Notes: generated by a model from the letters alone, not told the origin. Shown: positions 49,873-59,698, numbered from the stretch's first letter. The stretch: DNA of 64,000 bases from Stutzerimonas stutzeri (GCA_901420285.1 CABDVE010000001.1:434001-498000); one strand, 5' to 3'. Program-made: numbers and translations.

Positions 49873-50538
49873 ATGCGAATTTTATTAGTCGAAGACGACA
49901 AGATGATTGCCGATGCGGTCTCCAACGGTTTAAAAAACGCTCGGTATGCAGTGGATTGGGTAAACGATGGCAATACCGCCGAACGGGCGTTGAGCGGCCA
50001 GCAATACGATTTGGTATTACTTGATTTGGGCTTGCCGGGGCAAGACGGCTTGCAGTTGCTGCGTCATTTGCGTCAATCGAAAAATAACACGCCGGCACTG
50101 ATTGTCACCGCGCGCGATGATTTAGACAGCCGCTTGGCGGGACTTGATGGCGGCGCGGACGACTATTTGATCAAGCCTTTCGATTTGTCCGAATTACTCG
50201 CTCGCATTCGCGCCATATTGCGTCGCCAAAGCGGGCAAGGCGCGCCGTTGTTGAGTAATGGTGCGATGACGCTGAATCCGACCAATTATCAAGTCAGCCT
50301 TGCCGAACAACCCGCGGCAATTGAACTGAGCAACAAAGAATTTGCAATCTTGCAAGCGCTGTTGATGCGTCCCGGTATTATTCACTCGCGTGCGGATTTG
50401 GAAGATAAGATTTACGCCTGGGGCGACGAAGTGGAAAGTAACGCGATTGATTTTTTAATCTATAGCCTACGTAAAAAAATCGGCAAACAACACATCAAAA
50501 ATGTGCGCGGCGTAGGCTGGTTTGTCGCTAAAGATTGA
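49873..50538 (+). CDS. OmpR/PhoB-type response regulator (QseB/PmrA-like)
   Basis: A 221-residue regulator. Receiver domain with acidic pair Asp 8/Asp 9, phospho-acceptor Asp 51 in LLDLGLPG, Thr in IVTARDD and Lys in LIKPFDL. Winged-helix DNA-binding domain (about 125-221) with SNKEFAILQALLMRPG and VRGVGWF. Its kinase follows after 115 bases. The QseB/PmrA subgroup is the best fit; the stimulus is unknown, but the PepSY neighbour points to envelope stress or metals. Confidence 0.92.
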   Translation: MRILLVEDDKMIADAVSNGLKNARYAVDWVNDGNTAERALSGQQYDLVLLDLGLPGQDGLQLLRHLRQSKNNTPALIVTARDDLDSRLAGLDGGADDYLIKPFDLSELLARIRAILRRQSGQGAPLLSNGAMTLNPTNYQVSLAEQPAAIELSNKEFAILQALLMRPGIIHSRADLEDKIYAWGDEVESNAIDFLIYSLRKKIGKQHIKNVRGVGWFVAKD

Positions 50539-50653
50539 TTTGAATATATGCCACGTAAGATAAAAGCCATCGGCGATCTTTCAAATCAGCACCGCATTGA
50601 AGCCCTTTTCGCGCTTTCGACGCAATAAAATAACCTATTGATTCGCCTCAAAA

Positions 50654-52006
50654 ATGAAAAACTCCATTCAACTCAAATTGACTTTCGCGTTCACCGCGTT
50701 GTTTACGCTTGTAGCAGGTGTGGCGGGCGGCGTGTCCTTTTACGATACTTACCGCGAAACTTACAAACTGCAAGACGAAATGCTGGTACAACTTGCGCGC
50801 TTTATTGACACAGCGCAAACTACTACATTGAAGTCGTCTCGCGATAACGATGCACGCGTTTACGTGCATTTTGAGCACAACGGTGAAGGTGCCGATAAAA
50901 TGTCGCCGAATTTCCCGCAACAAATGGAAGACGGCTTCCACACTTTGCGTAAAGACGGTAAGAAGTACAAAAAAGTCAATCCGAAACAAGAAAATCGCCT
51001 GTGGTATGCCTTGAAACACGCAGATGATTCCTATCGAACTTACGTACGTAATACGCCAAGCGGCAAAGTGATTATCACGCAAGAAAACGATTACCGCGAA
51101 GATCTTGCCTTGCGCAGCGCGTGGCAAAGCGTGATTCCGTTGTTGGTGTTATTGCCGTTGGTGATTTTGCTTACGATTGTGATTGTGCGCCTTGCGATGA
51201 AACCGGTGGATCGTTTATCGCGCAAGTTGGAAAGACGTCACGAGCAAAATCTCACGCCTTTGCCGACGGAAAAAATTCCCGGCGAAATTCGCGGGTTCGT
51301 GCTGGAAATTAATCGCTTATTGGCGCGTACCAACGATTTTATTCAGCTACAAAAACGCTTTATTGCCGACGCTTCGCATGAATTACGTAGTCCGATGACT
51401 GCCCTTTCTTTACAGTTGGAGCAGCTTGTCGAACAAGATTTGCCGGCAACCGCGAAGACGCAACTCGATCAAGTGAAACAAGGCATTCGACGCAGTCGTC
51501 ATTTACTTGAACAATTGCTTTCTCTGGCTCGTCTACAAAACGATAAAATGGAACATCATACTGATTTCAACGTGCAGAACGTTTTTCGTCGGGTAATTGA
51601 AGATGTGTTGCCGCTCGCCCTCGACAAAGAACAAGATTTGGGCGTGACCAACGAGCAAGCGATTAACTTTCACGGTTCGGAAACGGATTTGTATTTATTG
51701 GTGAAAACCTTGGTGGATAATGCCATTCGCTACACGCCAGACGGTAGCCGAATCGACTTAAGCGTTCAAACCGCGGGAACAGGCATTCGAATTCAAGTGG
51801 AAGATAACGGTAATGGCATTCCGGCCGAAGCCCGTAAATCTGTACTCGAACCGTTTTACCGCATACTCGGCACACAACAACAAGGTTCCGGTTTGGGCTT
51901 AGCGATTGCAGCGGAAATCGTAAAAAATTACGGCGGGACGATGGAGTTACAAGATAGCACCGCATTCGAACACGGATTATTGGTAACGGTTTATTTACCC
52001 CATTAA
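50654..52006 (+). CDS. Sensor histidine kinase (QseC/PmrB-like)
   Basis: A 450-residue kinase: helix 1 (about 8-29), a periplasmic sensor (about 30-155) rich in charged residues, helix 2 (about 159-181), HAMP linker, phospho-acceptor His 242 in ADASHELRSPMTA, N box VDNAIRYTP, G1 VEDNGNGIP and G2 GSGLGLAIAAEI. Partner of the preceding regulator. The 115-base gap before it contains a dispersed word (50589-50599), and a variant sits in the last codons (51955-51965). Confidence 0.93.
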   Translation: MKNSIQLKLTFAFTALFTLVAGVAGGVSFYDTYRETYKLQDEMLVQLARFIDTAQTTTLKSSRDNDARVYVHFEHNGEGADKMSPNFPQQMEDGFHTLRKDGKKYKKVNPKQENRLWYALKHADDSYRTYVRNTPSGKVIITQENDYREDLALRSAWQSVIPLLVLLPLVILLTIVIVRLAMKPVDRLSRKLERRHEQNLTPLPTEKIPGEIRGFVLEINRLLARTNDFIQLQKRFIADASHELRSPMTALSLQLEQLVEQDLPATAKTQLDQVKQGIRRSRHLLEQLLSLARLQNDKMEHHTDFNVQNVFRRVIEDVLPLALDKEQDLGVTNEQAINFHGSETDLYLLVKTLVDNAIRYTPDGSRIDLSVQTAGTGIRIQVEDNGNGIPAEARKSVLEPFYRILGTQQQGSGLGLAIAAEIVKNYGGTMELQDSTAFEHGLLVTVYLPH

Positions 52007-52744
52007 TTTTGCTTAAAACTTAAGAGCGACGTTGGGGACTGACGCTTTTGCAATACAAATTTTGCTGTTTGAGCGAACTTTTCCTCATTTCTGTGAACTA
52101 CATCAAAGTTTTTTTCGCCGAAAAAAATTAAGATGTCCACAAGATTTCATTCGGGGTGATGACAAATTTCGAGCTGATGTTTGAAAGGATCAAATAAATG
52201 TTCGTAGACATAGGATTTGTATTGTCGTTCCTGTCTCCTCATTCGTGTCGTAGATTCGCTTTCTAAGTGTTTAATCCGTTTCCCCAATAAGCCGTTCAGA
52301 TTGTTATTACAGCGTTTGGCGGGTTGTTGTCCTACCTTTCCTAAACCGAAACGAATAAGAATATCAAGTTTTATCCGTTTTTGGCTCGGTGCGACAGCTT
52401 GCTCTGCTCGCGATGAAACTTAATCTCACGCTTGATTAAGTCCGTACTGCTCAGTACGGGGCATCGCAGATTGTAGAGTTTGAAACCTTAACCGGTATGA
52501 AGAATATGCGTAGATCTTGTTTGATCTTCTATTCTTCTATAGTGGCTATCGGTTATGGCGTTGCACCGCTCCTCATTTTGAGGTGAGGTGAGGGGTGGCG
52601 TGGGACTTCAACTCGCCTCTTACGATATTTAATTCATCCATGTTTTTAAACTAACAGGAGCAAAAATGCAGTTTGTTCTGCATTACTCAATACCACCTCG
52701 AGTTCTATGCTTTTGCTTAAGGCAAAAAATATCTTCTCTATATC
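52007..52744. other. Gene-free stretch with hairpins, possible structured RNA or relic
   Basis: 738 bases with no convincing frame. It holds a CRP-like word (52092-52107), a decayed-looking frame from an ATG at 52198 with several stops, a perfect hairpin CCGTACT-GCTC-AGTACGG (52442-52459), a second stem (AGAAT...ATTCT with AGATC...GATCT inside, 52501-52535) and a third (CCTCA-TTT-TGAGG, 52571-52583) inside a GC-richer block ending near 52620. The arrangement looks like a folded leader RNA, but I cannot name it. Confidence 0.4.
52092..52107 (+). promoter_or_regulatory. CRP-like site
   Basis: TGTGA, 6 bases, TCAAA: one good and one partial CRP half-site, upstream of the gene-free stretch. Pattern match only. 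Confidence 0.3.
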
Positions 52745-52752
52745 ATGCCTAG
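52666..52752 (+). CDS. Possible 28-residue leader peptide
   Basis: An ATG with AGGAG 5 bases upstream opens a 28-residue frame (MQFVLHYSIPPRVLCFCLRQ...) ending just inside the broken gene that follows. The good ribosome site after a hairpin-rich region is the only support. Confidence 0.2.
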   Translation: MQFVLHYSIPPRVLCFCLRQKISSLYHA

Positions 52753-53079
52753 ATTAGGAACGATACGTCTTTGGATGCGTGATTTTTATCAGAAAAAACT
52801 TCGCCAAACTTATCGTATTTCGCGTAAAACCTTAGATTTTGCCAGCCTCGTGTTGGGCACCGCATTGGCGGCGCTATTTTCCTGAGGGGCCAAACTCGCC
52901 GATATCGGCTTGGCCTTCGGCCGAAGCTGATTTGGTCCTTGCTTTCCGGCATTATTGCCTCCATAATTTCGCGCCGATTTAGCCCGAAACCTTTTTATCA
53001 TTTCGCAGCGGAATGTTTCCGTCCGCGCATGCAAAAACTACAAGCGCAAGATCAAGTTCGCGCCAAGCAAGAGAAATAA
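52745..53079 (+). pseudogene. Broken gene for a small membrane protein, upstream of dusA
   Basis: The first frame reads MPRLGTIRLWMRDFYQKKL...ASLVLGTALAALFS, then a TGA at 52883; the same frame continues protein-like (GAKLADIGLAFG) for 12 residues. A shift near 52925 then gives KLIWSLLSGIIASIISRR...[12 protein letters not shown] and stops at 53077-53079, 2 bases before dusA. One stop and one frameshift thus interrupt what was probably a 110-residue protein with one or two membrane helices. A dispersed word (52857-52867) sits next to the TGA. The family is not recognised; a sequencing error is possible. Confidence 0.55.
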
Positions 53080-53081
53080 AC

Positions 53082-54068
53082 ATGCTCCAAAATCAACCGT
53101 ACTTTTATCGCGGACGTTTTTCCGTCGCGCCGATGCTCGACTGGACGACGCGCCATTGCCGTTATTTTCATCGTCAATTTAGCAAGCACGCGTTACTTTA
53201 TACGGAAATGGTGACTGCACCGGCGATTATTCACGCGAAGTACGATCACTTGGATTTTGATGCGCGTGAAAATCCATTGGCTTTGCAGTTGGGCGGCAGC
53301 GATCCGGCGCAACTGAAATATTGTGCCGAACTGGCTGCGCAACGTGGTTATCGGGAAATCAATTTGAATGTGGGATGCCCGTCCGATCGCGTACAAAACG
53401 GCGTGTTCGGCGCCTGTTTAATGGCGAAGGCGGACTTAGTGGCGCAATGCGTCGAACAAATGCAAAGTGCAATTGATATACCGGTGACGGTGAAAACCCG
53501 CATTGGTATTGATGATCTTGATAGTTACGAATTTTTGTGCGATTTCATCGAAAAAGTGCAAGGCAAAGGTTGCCACGAATTTATTATTCATGCGCGCAAA
53601 GCTTGGCTTTCTGGTTTAAGCCCGAAAGAAAATCGCGAAATTCCGCCGTTGGATTACGAACGCGTTTATCAATTAAAACGCGATTTTCCGCACCTTAAGA
53701 TTGTCATTAACGGCGGAATTAAAACTGTCGAGGAAATGAAACGCCACTTGCAATTTGTTGACGGCGTGATGGTGGGGCGCGCGGCTTATCAAAATCCGAG
53801 TTTGCTTGGCACTGTCGATCGTGCCTTGTTTGCTGAGGATGCGCCGATTGTTACACCACGCGATGCGGTGCTCGCGATGTTGCCCTATATTGAGCAGCAA
53901 CTCGCCCAAGGTGTTTATCTTAACCATATCGTGCGCCATATGCTTGGTGCTTTCCAGAATTGCAAAGGTGCGCGCCAATGGCGTCGCTATTTAAGCGAAA
54001 ATGCCTTCAAGCAAGGCGCCGGGAGCGAGGTGGTGGAAACCGCATTAGGCTTTGTGGAAGAAGCTTAG
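53082..54068 (+). CDS. dusA: tRNA-dihydrouridine(20/20a) synthase
   Basis: About 328 residues from the ATG at 53082, in step with family length. [21 protein letters not shown] (FMN site), [21 protein letters not shown] with the catalytic Cys, VKTRIGIDD and [11 protein letters not shown]. It reduces U20 and U20a in the D-loop of tRNA with NADPH. Downstream a hairpin of two dispersed words separates it from converging trmL. Confidence 0.95.
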   Translation: MLQNQPYFYRGRFSVAPMLDWTTRHCRYFHRQFSKHALLYTEMVTAPAIIHAKYDHLDFDARENPLALQLGGSDPAQLKYCAELAAQRGYREINLNVGCPSDRVQNGVFGACLMAKADLVAQCVEQMQSAIDIPVTVKTRIGIDDLDSYEFLCDFIEKVQGKGCHEFIIHARKAWLSGLSPKENREIPPLDYERVYQLKRDFPHLKIVINGGIKTVEEMKRHLQFVDGVMVGRAAYQNPSLLGTVDRALFAEDAPIVTPRDAVLAMLPYIEQQLAQGVYLNHIVRHMLGAFQNCKGARQWRRYLSENAFKQGAGSEVVETALGFVEEA

Positions 54069-54088
54069 TCGAAGCATAAGCGTGATGT

Positions 54089-54134
54089 CAAAATAGCACC
54101 GCATTGGAACCGGCTCCAATGCGGTGCTATTTTA
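54089..54134. terminator. Bidirectional hairpin built from two GCACCGCATTG words
   Basis: Perfect 19-base arms in the full extended form (AAAATAGCACCGCATTGGA and its complement, 54090-54108 and 54115-54133) with a 6-base loop and A4/T4 ends, between converging dusA and trmL. Confidence 0.78.
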
Positions 54135-54215
54135 CGTGTTCAACTTCGGTTTGACACATCGGTGTGTCATTACAAAATGTGAGGCGAACGTTGTTATTTT
54201 GTCGTTATTTCGTTG

Positions 54216-54698
54216 TTATTTCATTTCGGGCAAATTCACCGCGCCTTCATAGCCTAACTGCCGCCAAGCCTCATAAACCGTCACCGCTACCGAATTAGAT
54301 AAATTCATACTGCGGCTGTTTGCCGTCATCGGAATGCGGATTTTTTGTTCCATCGGCATTTTGTCTAAAATCGACATCGGAATACCGCGTGTTTCTGGGC
54401 CAAACATCAGATAATCACCGCGCTCAAATTTTACTTGGCTATGCGCCGGACCGCCTTTTGTGGTCAGCGCAAATAAGCGTTTCGGTTTTTCGCTTGCTAA
54501 AAAGACTTCAAAGGTTTTGTGCCGTTTGATTTCTGCGAATTCGTGGTAATCCAAACCGGAGCGGCGTAAGCGTTTATCGTCCCAAGTGAAACCGAGCGGC
54601 TCAATTAAATGCAAACGAAAGCCGGTATTGGCGCAAAGGCGAATAATATTGCCGGTGTTTTGCGGAATTTCCGGCTCGTATAACACAATATCTAACAT
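54216..54698 (-). CDS. trmL: tRNA (cytidine34/5-cmnm-uridine34-2'-O)-methyltransferase
   Basis: About 160 residues from the ATG at 54698 ([21 protein letters not shown]), a SPOUT-fold enzyme: FGPETRGIP and [26 protein letters not shown] form the knotted SAM site. It 2'-O-methylates the wobble base of tRNA-Leu isoacceptors. Confidence 0.94.
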   Translation of the reverse strand: MLDIVLYEPEIPQNTGNIIRLCANTGFRLHLIEPLGFTWDDKRLRRSGLDYHEFAEIKRHKTFEVFLASEKPKRLFALTTKGGPAHSQVKFERGDYLMFGPETRGIPMSILDKMPMEQKIRIPMTANSRSMNLSNSVAVTVYEAWRQLGYEGAVNLPEMK

Positions 54699-54706
54699 AA
54701 CTTTTC

Positions 54707-55288
54707 TCAATTCCGGTATAAACGATAACTCACCATGCCCGTGTTTTTTTCTTTCAATAATGTCCAGCTTTTAGGCGTGACGAGTATTTTGTCGCGTTCC
54801 GTTTCTACATAAATTAGTGCGTTCGGACGCAGCCAGTTATTGCCGGCCAGTAATTCAATTGCCCGCTGTGCCAAGTCGAAATGAAACGGCGGATCGAGAA
54901 ATACCACGTCAAATCGGGCTTGATTTTGCGGCAAGCTGAGAAAATCCAAACAGTTCTGATTGAACACTTCCGCTTGTTCTACTGAGCATTTCAGCATTTG
55001 CAGATTTTTTTTTAAGCGATTGGCAACGACGCTATCCGACTCCAAAAAAATCACATTTTTCGCTTGGCGAGAAAGTGCTTCAAAACCGAGCGAACCGCTG
55101 CCGGCAAAGCCATCTAAACATTGCGCGTCGTGAATGTAAGGCATCAACCAATTGAACAATGTTTCTTTCACACGGTCGCCGGTGGGGCGCAATCCCTCGG
55201 CGTTCAACACCGGCAATTTTCGCCCGCGCCAAAGTCCGGCGATAATGCGCACTTCGCCTTTAGCGTTTTGCACTTGCGTTTTTTTCAT
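54707..55288 (-). CDS. rsmD: 16S rRNA (guanine966-N2)-methyltransferase
   Basis: A 193-residue methyltransferase: [34 protein letters not shown] (SAM motif I), and [13 protein letters not shown] (DPPF catalytic motif). It methylates G966 of 16S rRNA. It diverges from ftsY, as in E. coli. Confidence 0.94.
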   Translation of the reverse strand: MKKTQVQNAKGEVRIIAGLWRGRKLPVLNAEGLRPTGDRVKETLFNWLMPYIHDAQCLDGFAGSGSLGFEALSRQAKNVIFLESDSVVANRLKKNLQMLKCSVEQAEVFNQNCLDFLSLPQNQARFDVVFLDPPFHFDLAQRAIELLAGNNWLRPNALIYVETERDKILVTPKSWTLLKEKNTGMVSYRLYRN

Positions 55289-55386
55289 AAAGATGGGTGT
55301 TTTTAGTGAAAATCGTGCTTAGTTTAGACGATTTTTTGCTAGAATAAACGACATTTTTTATCGGATCCTCGTCAAGAGAAATTTTT

Positions 55387-56595
55387 ATGGCAGAAGAAAA
55401 GAAAAAAAGCGGTTTTTGGACGTCTTTGTTCGGGCGTAATAAAAATCAGCAAGAAACCACAATTGAGCCCATTATCAAAACCGTGACAGTCGAAAATAGC
55501 ACCGCATCGGAGCCGCTTGCGGTGGCCGTTAAGCCCTCGGCAGCGGTGATTGCGCCTGAAGCGATGCAAAATATCGCCGTGGAAGAAACGGAAATTGAGC
55601 CGGAAATTGTTGAAGAAATTAAATGCGAATTGCAACCGACGACAAGCCCAGAACTTCGCGAAAAACCGAGCGAAGGCGGTTTTTTTAGTCGTTTGGTGAA
55701 AGGTTTGCTCAAAACCAAACAAAATATCGGCGCGGGATTTCGTAGCCTTTTCTTAGGCAAAAAAATTGACGACGAACTGTTTGAAGAATTGGAAGAGCAG
55801 TTGTTAATCGCGGATATCGGTGTGCCGACGACAAGTAAAATTATCAAAAATCTGATCGAACATGCCGACCGTAAGCAATTGCAGGATGCAGAGCTTTTAT
55901 ATCAACAATTAAAAGCGGAAATGGCGGCTATTCTTGAGTCGGCAGCACAGCCGCTTATCATTGATTCGAGCAAGAAACCTTATGTGATTTTAATGGTGGG
56001 CGTCAACGGTGTAGGTAAAACCACCACCATCGGCAAGCTTGCGCGCAAATTCCAAGCAGAAGGCAAATCAGTGATGCTTGCAGCGGGGGATACCTTCCGC
56101 GCGGCGGCGGTAGAACAGTTGCAAGTTTGGGGGGAACGTAATCACATTCCGGTGGTGGCGCAAAGTACGGGGGCGGATTCTGCATCGGTGATTTTCGACG
56201 CTATGCAATCCGCAGCAGCGCGCAATATCGATATTTTGATTGCCGATACCGCCGGACGTTTGCAAAATAAAAATAATTTGATGGATGAGTTAAAGAAAAT
56301 TGTGCGCGTGATGAAAAAATACGATGAAAGCGCACCGCACGAGATTATGCTTACGTTAGATGCAGGAACCGGACAAAACGCTATCAGCCAAGCCAAGTTG
56401 TTTAACGAAGCCGTCGGGTTAACCGGGATTACCTTGACAAAATTAGACGGTACGGCGAAAGGCGGGGTAATTTTTGCCATCGCCGATCAGTTCAAACTGC
56501 CGATTCGTTATATTGGTGTGGGCGAGAAAATTGAAGATTTACGCGAGTTTAACGCGAAAGAATTTATTGATGCGCTTTTCGTGCAGGAAGAATAA
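55387..56595 (+). CDS. ftsY: Signal recognition particle receptor FtsY
   Basis: A 402-residue SRP GTPase: an acidic N-terminal A domain (about 1-100, shorter than in E. coli), N domain, and G domain with GVNGVGKTTTIGKLA, DTFRAAAVEQL, DTAGRLQNK, TKLDGTAKGG. It receives ribosome-SRP complexes at the membrane. A variant dispersed word (GCACCGCATCG, 55501) lies in the A domain. First gene of ftsYEX. Confidence 0.96.
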   Translation: MAEEKKKSGFWTSLFGRNKNQQETTIEPIIKTVTVENSTASEPLAVAVKPSAAVIAPEAMQNIAVEETEIEPEIVEEIKCELQPTTSPELREKPSEGGFFSRLVKGLLKTKQNIGAGFRSLFLGKKIDDELFEELEEQLLIADIGVPTTSKIIKNLIEHADRKQLQDAELLYQQLKAEMAAILESAAQPLIIDSSKKPYVILMVGVNGVGKTTTIGKLARKFQAEGKSVMLAAGDTFRAAAVEQLQVWGERNHIPVVAQSTGADSASVIFDAMQSAAARNIDILIADTAGRLQNKNNLMDELKKIVRVMKKYDESAPHEIMLTLDAGTGQNAISQAKLFNEAVGLTGITLTKLDGTAKGGVIFAIADQFKLPIRYIGVGEKIEDLREFNAKEFIDALFVQEE

Positions 56596-56604
56596 GGAAA
56601 AACG

Positions 56605-57261
56605 GTGATTAAGTTTTCTAATGTTTCTAAAGCCTATCACGGTGCGACGCAACCGGCCTTGCAAGGGGTGAATTTTCATTTGCCGGTGGGCAGTATGACT
56701 TATTTGGTCGGTCATTCCGGGGCGGGTAAAAGTACGCTGCTGAAATTGATTATGGGAATGGAAAAAGCCAATGCGGGGCAGATTTGGTTTAACGGCCATG
56801 AGATTACCCGTTTGTCGAAATATGAAATTCCGTTTTTGCGTCGCCAGATTGGTATGGTTCATCAAGATTATCGTTTATTGACGGATCGAAGCGCGCTGGA
56901 AAATGTCGCATTGCCCTTGATTATTGCCGGAATGCATCCTAAAGATGCGCATTCTCGTGCTATGGCATCGTTAGATCGGGTGGGGTTACGAAATAAGGCG
57001 CACTATTTGCCAACGCAAATTTCCGGTGGGGAACAGCAACGCGTCGATATTGCGCGTGCAATTGTTCATAAACCGCAGCTTTTATTGGCGGATGAGCCGA
57101 CCGGGAATTTGGATGACGAGCTTTCTTTGGGGATTTTTAATTTATTTGAAGAATTCAATCGATTGGGGATGACGGTATTAATCGCCACGCATGATATTGA
57201 TTTGATTCGCCAAAAACCGAAACCTTGCTTGGTACTTGAGCAAGGCTATTTACGTTATTAA
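56605..57261 (+). CDS. ftsE: Cell division ATP-binding protein FtsE
   Basis: A 218-residue ABC ATPase from a GTG start (AAGGAAAAACG upstream). Walker A GHSGAGKSTLLKL, signature ISGGEQQRVDIARA, Walker B LLLADEPTGNLD. With FtsX it couples septal peptidoglycan hydrolysis to division. Confidence 0.96.
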   Translation: MIKFSNVSKAYHGATQPALQGVNFHLPVGSMTYLVGHSGAGKSTLLKLIMGMEKANAGQIWFNGHEITRLSKYEIPFLRRQIGMVHQDYRLLTDRSALENVALPLIIAGMHPKDAHSRAMASLDRVGLRNKAHYLPTQISGGEQQRVDIARAIVHKPQLLLADEPTGNLDDELSLGIFNLFEEFNRLGMTVLIATHDIDLIRQKPKPCLVLEQGYLRY

Positions 57262-57271
57262 GGATAAAACG

Positions 57272-58204
57272 ATGAGTCGACATACTGAAGCCTCATTTTT
57301 AGTGCAAACGATTTACCAGCTGTGTGCGGTATGGAAGGATTTACGGCGACGTAAATTCGGTACATTGCTCACGATTTTGGTGATCGCCGTTTCGCTTACC
57401 ATTCCGACGGTCAGTTATTTAATGTGGAAAAATTTACATTTGGCGACCACACAATTTTATCCGGAAAGCGAATTGACGATTTATTTACACAAAAATTTGA
57501 GTGAAGAAGACGCGAATCTGGTGGTGGAAAAAATTCGCCAACAAGAAGGCGTGGAATCTCTTCATTACGTGTCGCGTCAAGAGAGTCTGAAGGAATTTAA
57601 AAGCTGGTCCGGTTTTGGCGAAGAATTAGACGTATTGGACGATAATCCATTGCCTGCGGTGGTGATGGTAAAACCGCTCAGAGAATTTAATGCGTCTGAA
57701 AAACGCGAAGAATTACGTGCCGCTTTAAATAAAATCAAAGGCGTGCAAGAAGTCCGTTTGGACAATGACTGGATGGAAAAATTGACGGCACTTTCGTGGT
57801 TAGTGGCGCATGTGGCGATTTTCTGCACGGTGCTGATGGCTGTTGCGGTATTCTTGGTGATCGGCAACAGTATTCGTTCCGACGTTTACAGCAGTCGTGC
57901 CGGCATTGATGTGATGAAACTTCTGGGGGCGACGGATCAGTTCATTCTTCGTCCTTATCTTTATACCGGTATGATTTATGCACTACTCGGCGGATTTGTT
58001 GCGGCGATTTTCAGTAGCTTTATCATCGGCTACTTTACCTCCGCGGTGAAGTATGTGACGGATATTTTCGCCGTGCAGTTCGATTTGAATGGTTTGACTG
58101 CCGGGGAACTGATTTTCTTGCTGACGAGCTGTTTGATTATGGGCTATGTTGGCGCTTGGATCGCAGCCAAACATCATATAGCCTTGTTAGATAATCGTAA
58201 TTAA
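57272..58204 (+). CDS. ftsX: Cell division protein FtsX
   Basis: About 310 residues from the ATG at 57272 with AAGGA upstream (an in-frame TTG at 57236 is unlikely). Four membrane helices: one near 36-55, then three in the C-terminal half around an FtsX domain (SDVYSSRAGIDVMKLLGATDQFI). The periplasmic loop (about 60-185) would contact the amidase activator. Followed by a terminator overlapping the tig promoter. Confidence 0.94.
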   Translation: MSRHTEASFLVQTIYQLCAVWKDLRRRKFGTLLTILVIAVSLTIPTVSYLMWKNLHLATTQFYPESELTIYLHKNLSEEDANLVVEKIRQQEGVESLHYVSRQESLKEFKSWSGFGEELDVLDDNPLPAVVMVKPLREFNASEKREELRAALNKIKGVQEVRLDNDWMEKLTALSWLVAHVAIFCTVLMAVAVFLVIGNSIRSDVYSSRAGIDVMKLLGATDQFILRPYLYTGMIYALLGGFVAAIFSSFIIGYFTSAVKYVTDIFAVQFDLNGLTAGELIFLLTSCLIMGYVGAWIAAKHHIALLDNRN

Positions 58205-58277
58205 ATTTTTTAGCGCTGAAAAATTGTTGATAAATTCGCCAAAACAAGCGCTTATAGTTTGATTTCTCGACTTTCTA

Positions 58278-58306
58278 TCGACTGCCGGATTTTATTTCGC
58301 TATAAT
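58278..58306 (+). promoter_or_regulatory. tig promoter
   Basis: TCGACT (58278-58283), 17-base spacer, perfect TATAAT (58301-58306). The -10 lies within the hairpin region of the ftsX terminator. Confidence 0.6.
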
Positions 58307-58320
58307 CCGGCAGTTTTTTA
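58281..58320 (+). terminator. Rho-independent terminator after ftsX
   Basis: ACTGCCGGATT and AATCCGGCAGT (58281-58291 and 58304-58314) form an 11-base stem with a 12-base loop, followed by a T run. Confidence 0.8.
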
Positions 58321-58386
58321 TCACTTATTTTTAACAATGTGTTCGGGGCGAGTTTTTCCGGGCACAACATTAATTTGAGGTTACAA

Positions 58387-59685
58387 ATGTCATTAAATAT
58401 TGAAACAACCCAAGGTTTAGAGCGCCGCGTGGTCATCACTGTTCCGGCTGATACGGTTGAAAAAACAACGCGCGAAGAATTTAAACGTGCGGCGAAAAAC
58501 GTGCGGGTTGACGGTTTCCGTAAAGGCCACGTACCGGCTCACATTATTGAGCAACGTTTCGGCGCATCAATCCGTCAAGACGTGTTAAATGATTTATTGC
58601 CGCAGCACTTTTTCAATGCGGTGCTCGCAGAGAAGATTAATATTGCAGGTCGTCCAACTTTCACCATCGAAACCTTCGAACCGGGTAAGGATTTGGTTTT
58701 CACCGCCACTTTTGAAGTGTATCCGGATGTTCAATTGCAGGGTTTAGAAAACATCAACGTTGAAAAACCGACCGTTCAAATTAGTGAAGCGGACATCGAT
58801 AAAATGATTGACGTATTGCGCAAACAACAAGCGACATGGGTGGTTTCCGACGATGCGGCGAAAGCAGACGATCGCGTAACCATCGATTTCAGCGGTTCAA
58901 TTGACGGTGCGGAATTCGACGGTGGCAAAGCATCCGACTTCGTTTTATTCATGGGCCAAGGCCGTATGATCCCGGGCTTTGAAGATGGCATCGTAGGTCA
59001 CAAAGCGGGCGAACAATTCGATATTGAGGTAACCTTCCCTGAAACATACCATGCGGAAAACTTAAAAGGTAAAAAAGCAAAATTCGCGATTACGTTGAAA
59101 AAAGTCGAAAATATGGTGTTGCCTGAATTAACCGATGAATTCGTAGCGAAATTCGGTCCTAACACTAAAACTGTAGCGGATTTGCGTGCGGAAATTCGTA
59201 AAAATATGGAACGCGAATTAAAAAATGCGTTGGTTTCTCGTGTGAAACAACAAGTGATTAACGGTTTGCTTGAACAAAACCCGATTGAAGTTCCGACTTC
59301 CGCCGTTGAAGAAGAAATCGATGTGTTGCGCAACCAAGCGGCGCAACGTTTCGGCGGTAACGCACAACAAGCAGCGCAATTACCTCGCGAATTATTTGAA
59401 GCTGAGGCCAAACGTCGCGTTCAAGTCGGTTTGTTGTTCTCCGAAGTAATTAAATCTCATCAATTGAAAGCTGACGAAGCGCGTGCGCAAGCGATGATTG
59501 CGGATATCGCTTCTGCTTACGAACAACCGGCTGAAGTTATTGAGTACTACAGCAAAAACGAAGAGTTAATGAACAATATTCGTAATGTGGTATTGGAAGA
59601 ACAAGCGGTGGATGCGGTGCTTGCGAAGGCACAGGTTACCGAAAAAGCGTCTTCGTTCGATGAGATCATGAATCCGCAAGCCTAA
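58387..59685 (+). CDS. tig: Trigger factor
   Basis: 432 residues from the ATG at 58387, equal to E. coli. The ribosome-binding signature GFRKGHVP is near residue 43, followed by the FKBP-type PPIase domain (about 150-245: [19 protein letters not shown]) and the chaperone C-terminus. It binds nascent chains at the tunnel exit. A dispersed word lies at 58614-58624 and a one-base variant near 59612. Followed by clpP-clpX as in E. coli. Confidence 0.96.
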   Translation: MSLNIETTQGLERRVVITVPADTVEKTTREEFKRAAKNVRVDGFRKGHVPAHIIEQRFGASIRQDVLNDLLPQHFFNAVLAEKINIAGRPTFTIETFEPGKDLVFTATFEVYPDVQLQGLENINVEKPTVQISEADIDKMIDVLRKQQATWVVSDDAAKADDRVTIDFSGSIDGAEFDGGKASDFVLFMGQGRMIPGFEDGIVGHKAGEQFDIEVTFPETYHAENLKGKKAKFAITLKKVENMVLPELTDEFVAKFGPNTKTVADLRAEIRKNMERELKNALVSRVKQQVINGLLEQNPIEVPTSAVEEEIDVLRNQAAQRFGGNAQQAAQLPRELFEAEAKRRVQVGLLFSEVIKSHQLKADEARAQAMIADIASAYEQPAEVIEYYSKNEELMNNIRNVVLEEQAVDAVLAKAQVTEKASSFDEIMNPQA

Positions 59686-59698
59686 TTTCGGTTTGATT

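Noticed and set aside
52180-52200. FNR box before the ATG at 52198
   Set aside because: TTGAAAGGATCAA is 13 bases long, one short of the FNR spacing, so the match is weak.
52584-52622. A GUGGG-ACUUCAA-CUCGC stem-loop resembling the anticodon arm of tRNA-Sec
   Set aside because: No T-arm (TTCGA) or acceptor stem follows at the right distance, so it is not a tRNA gene.
52430-52640. Molybdenum cofactor riboswitch
   Set aside because: Only short words (CGCCTC, GGGACTTC) resemble what I remember of the E. coli moaA leader and no molybdenum gene follows; kept as an unnamed candidate structure.
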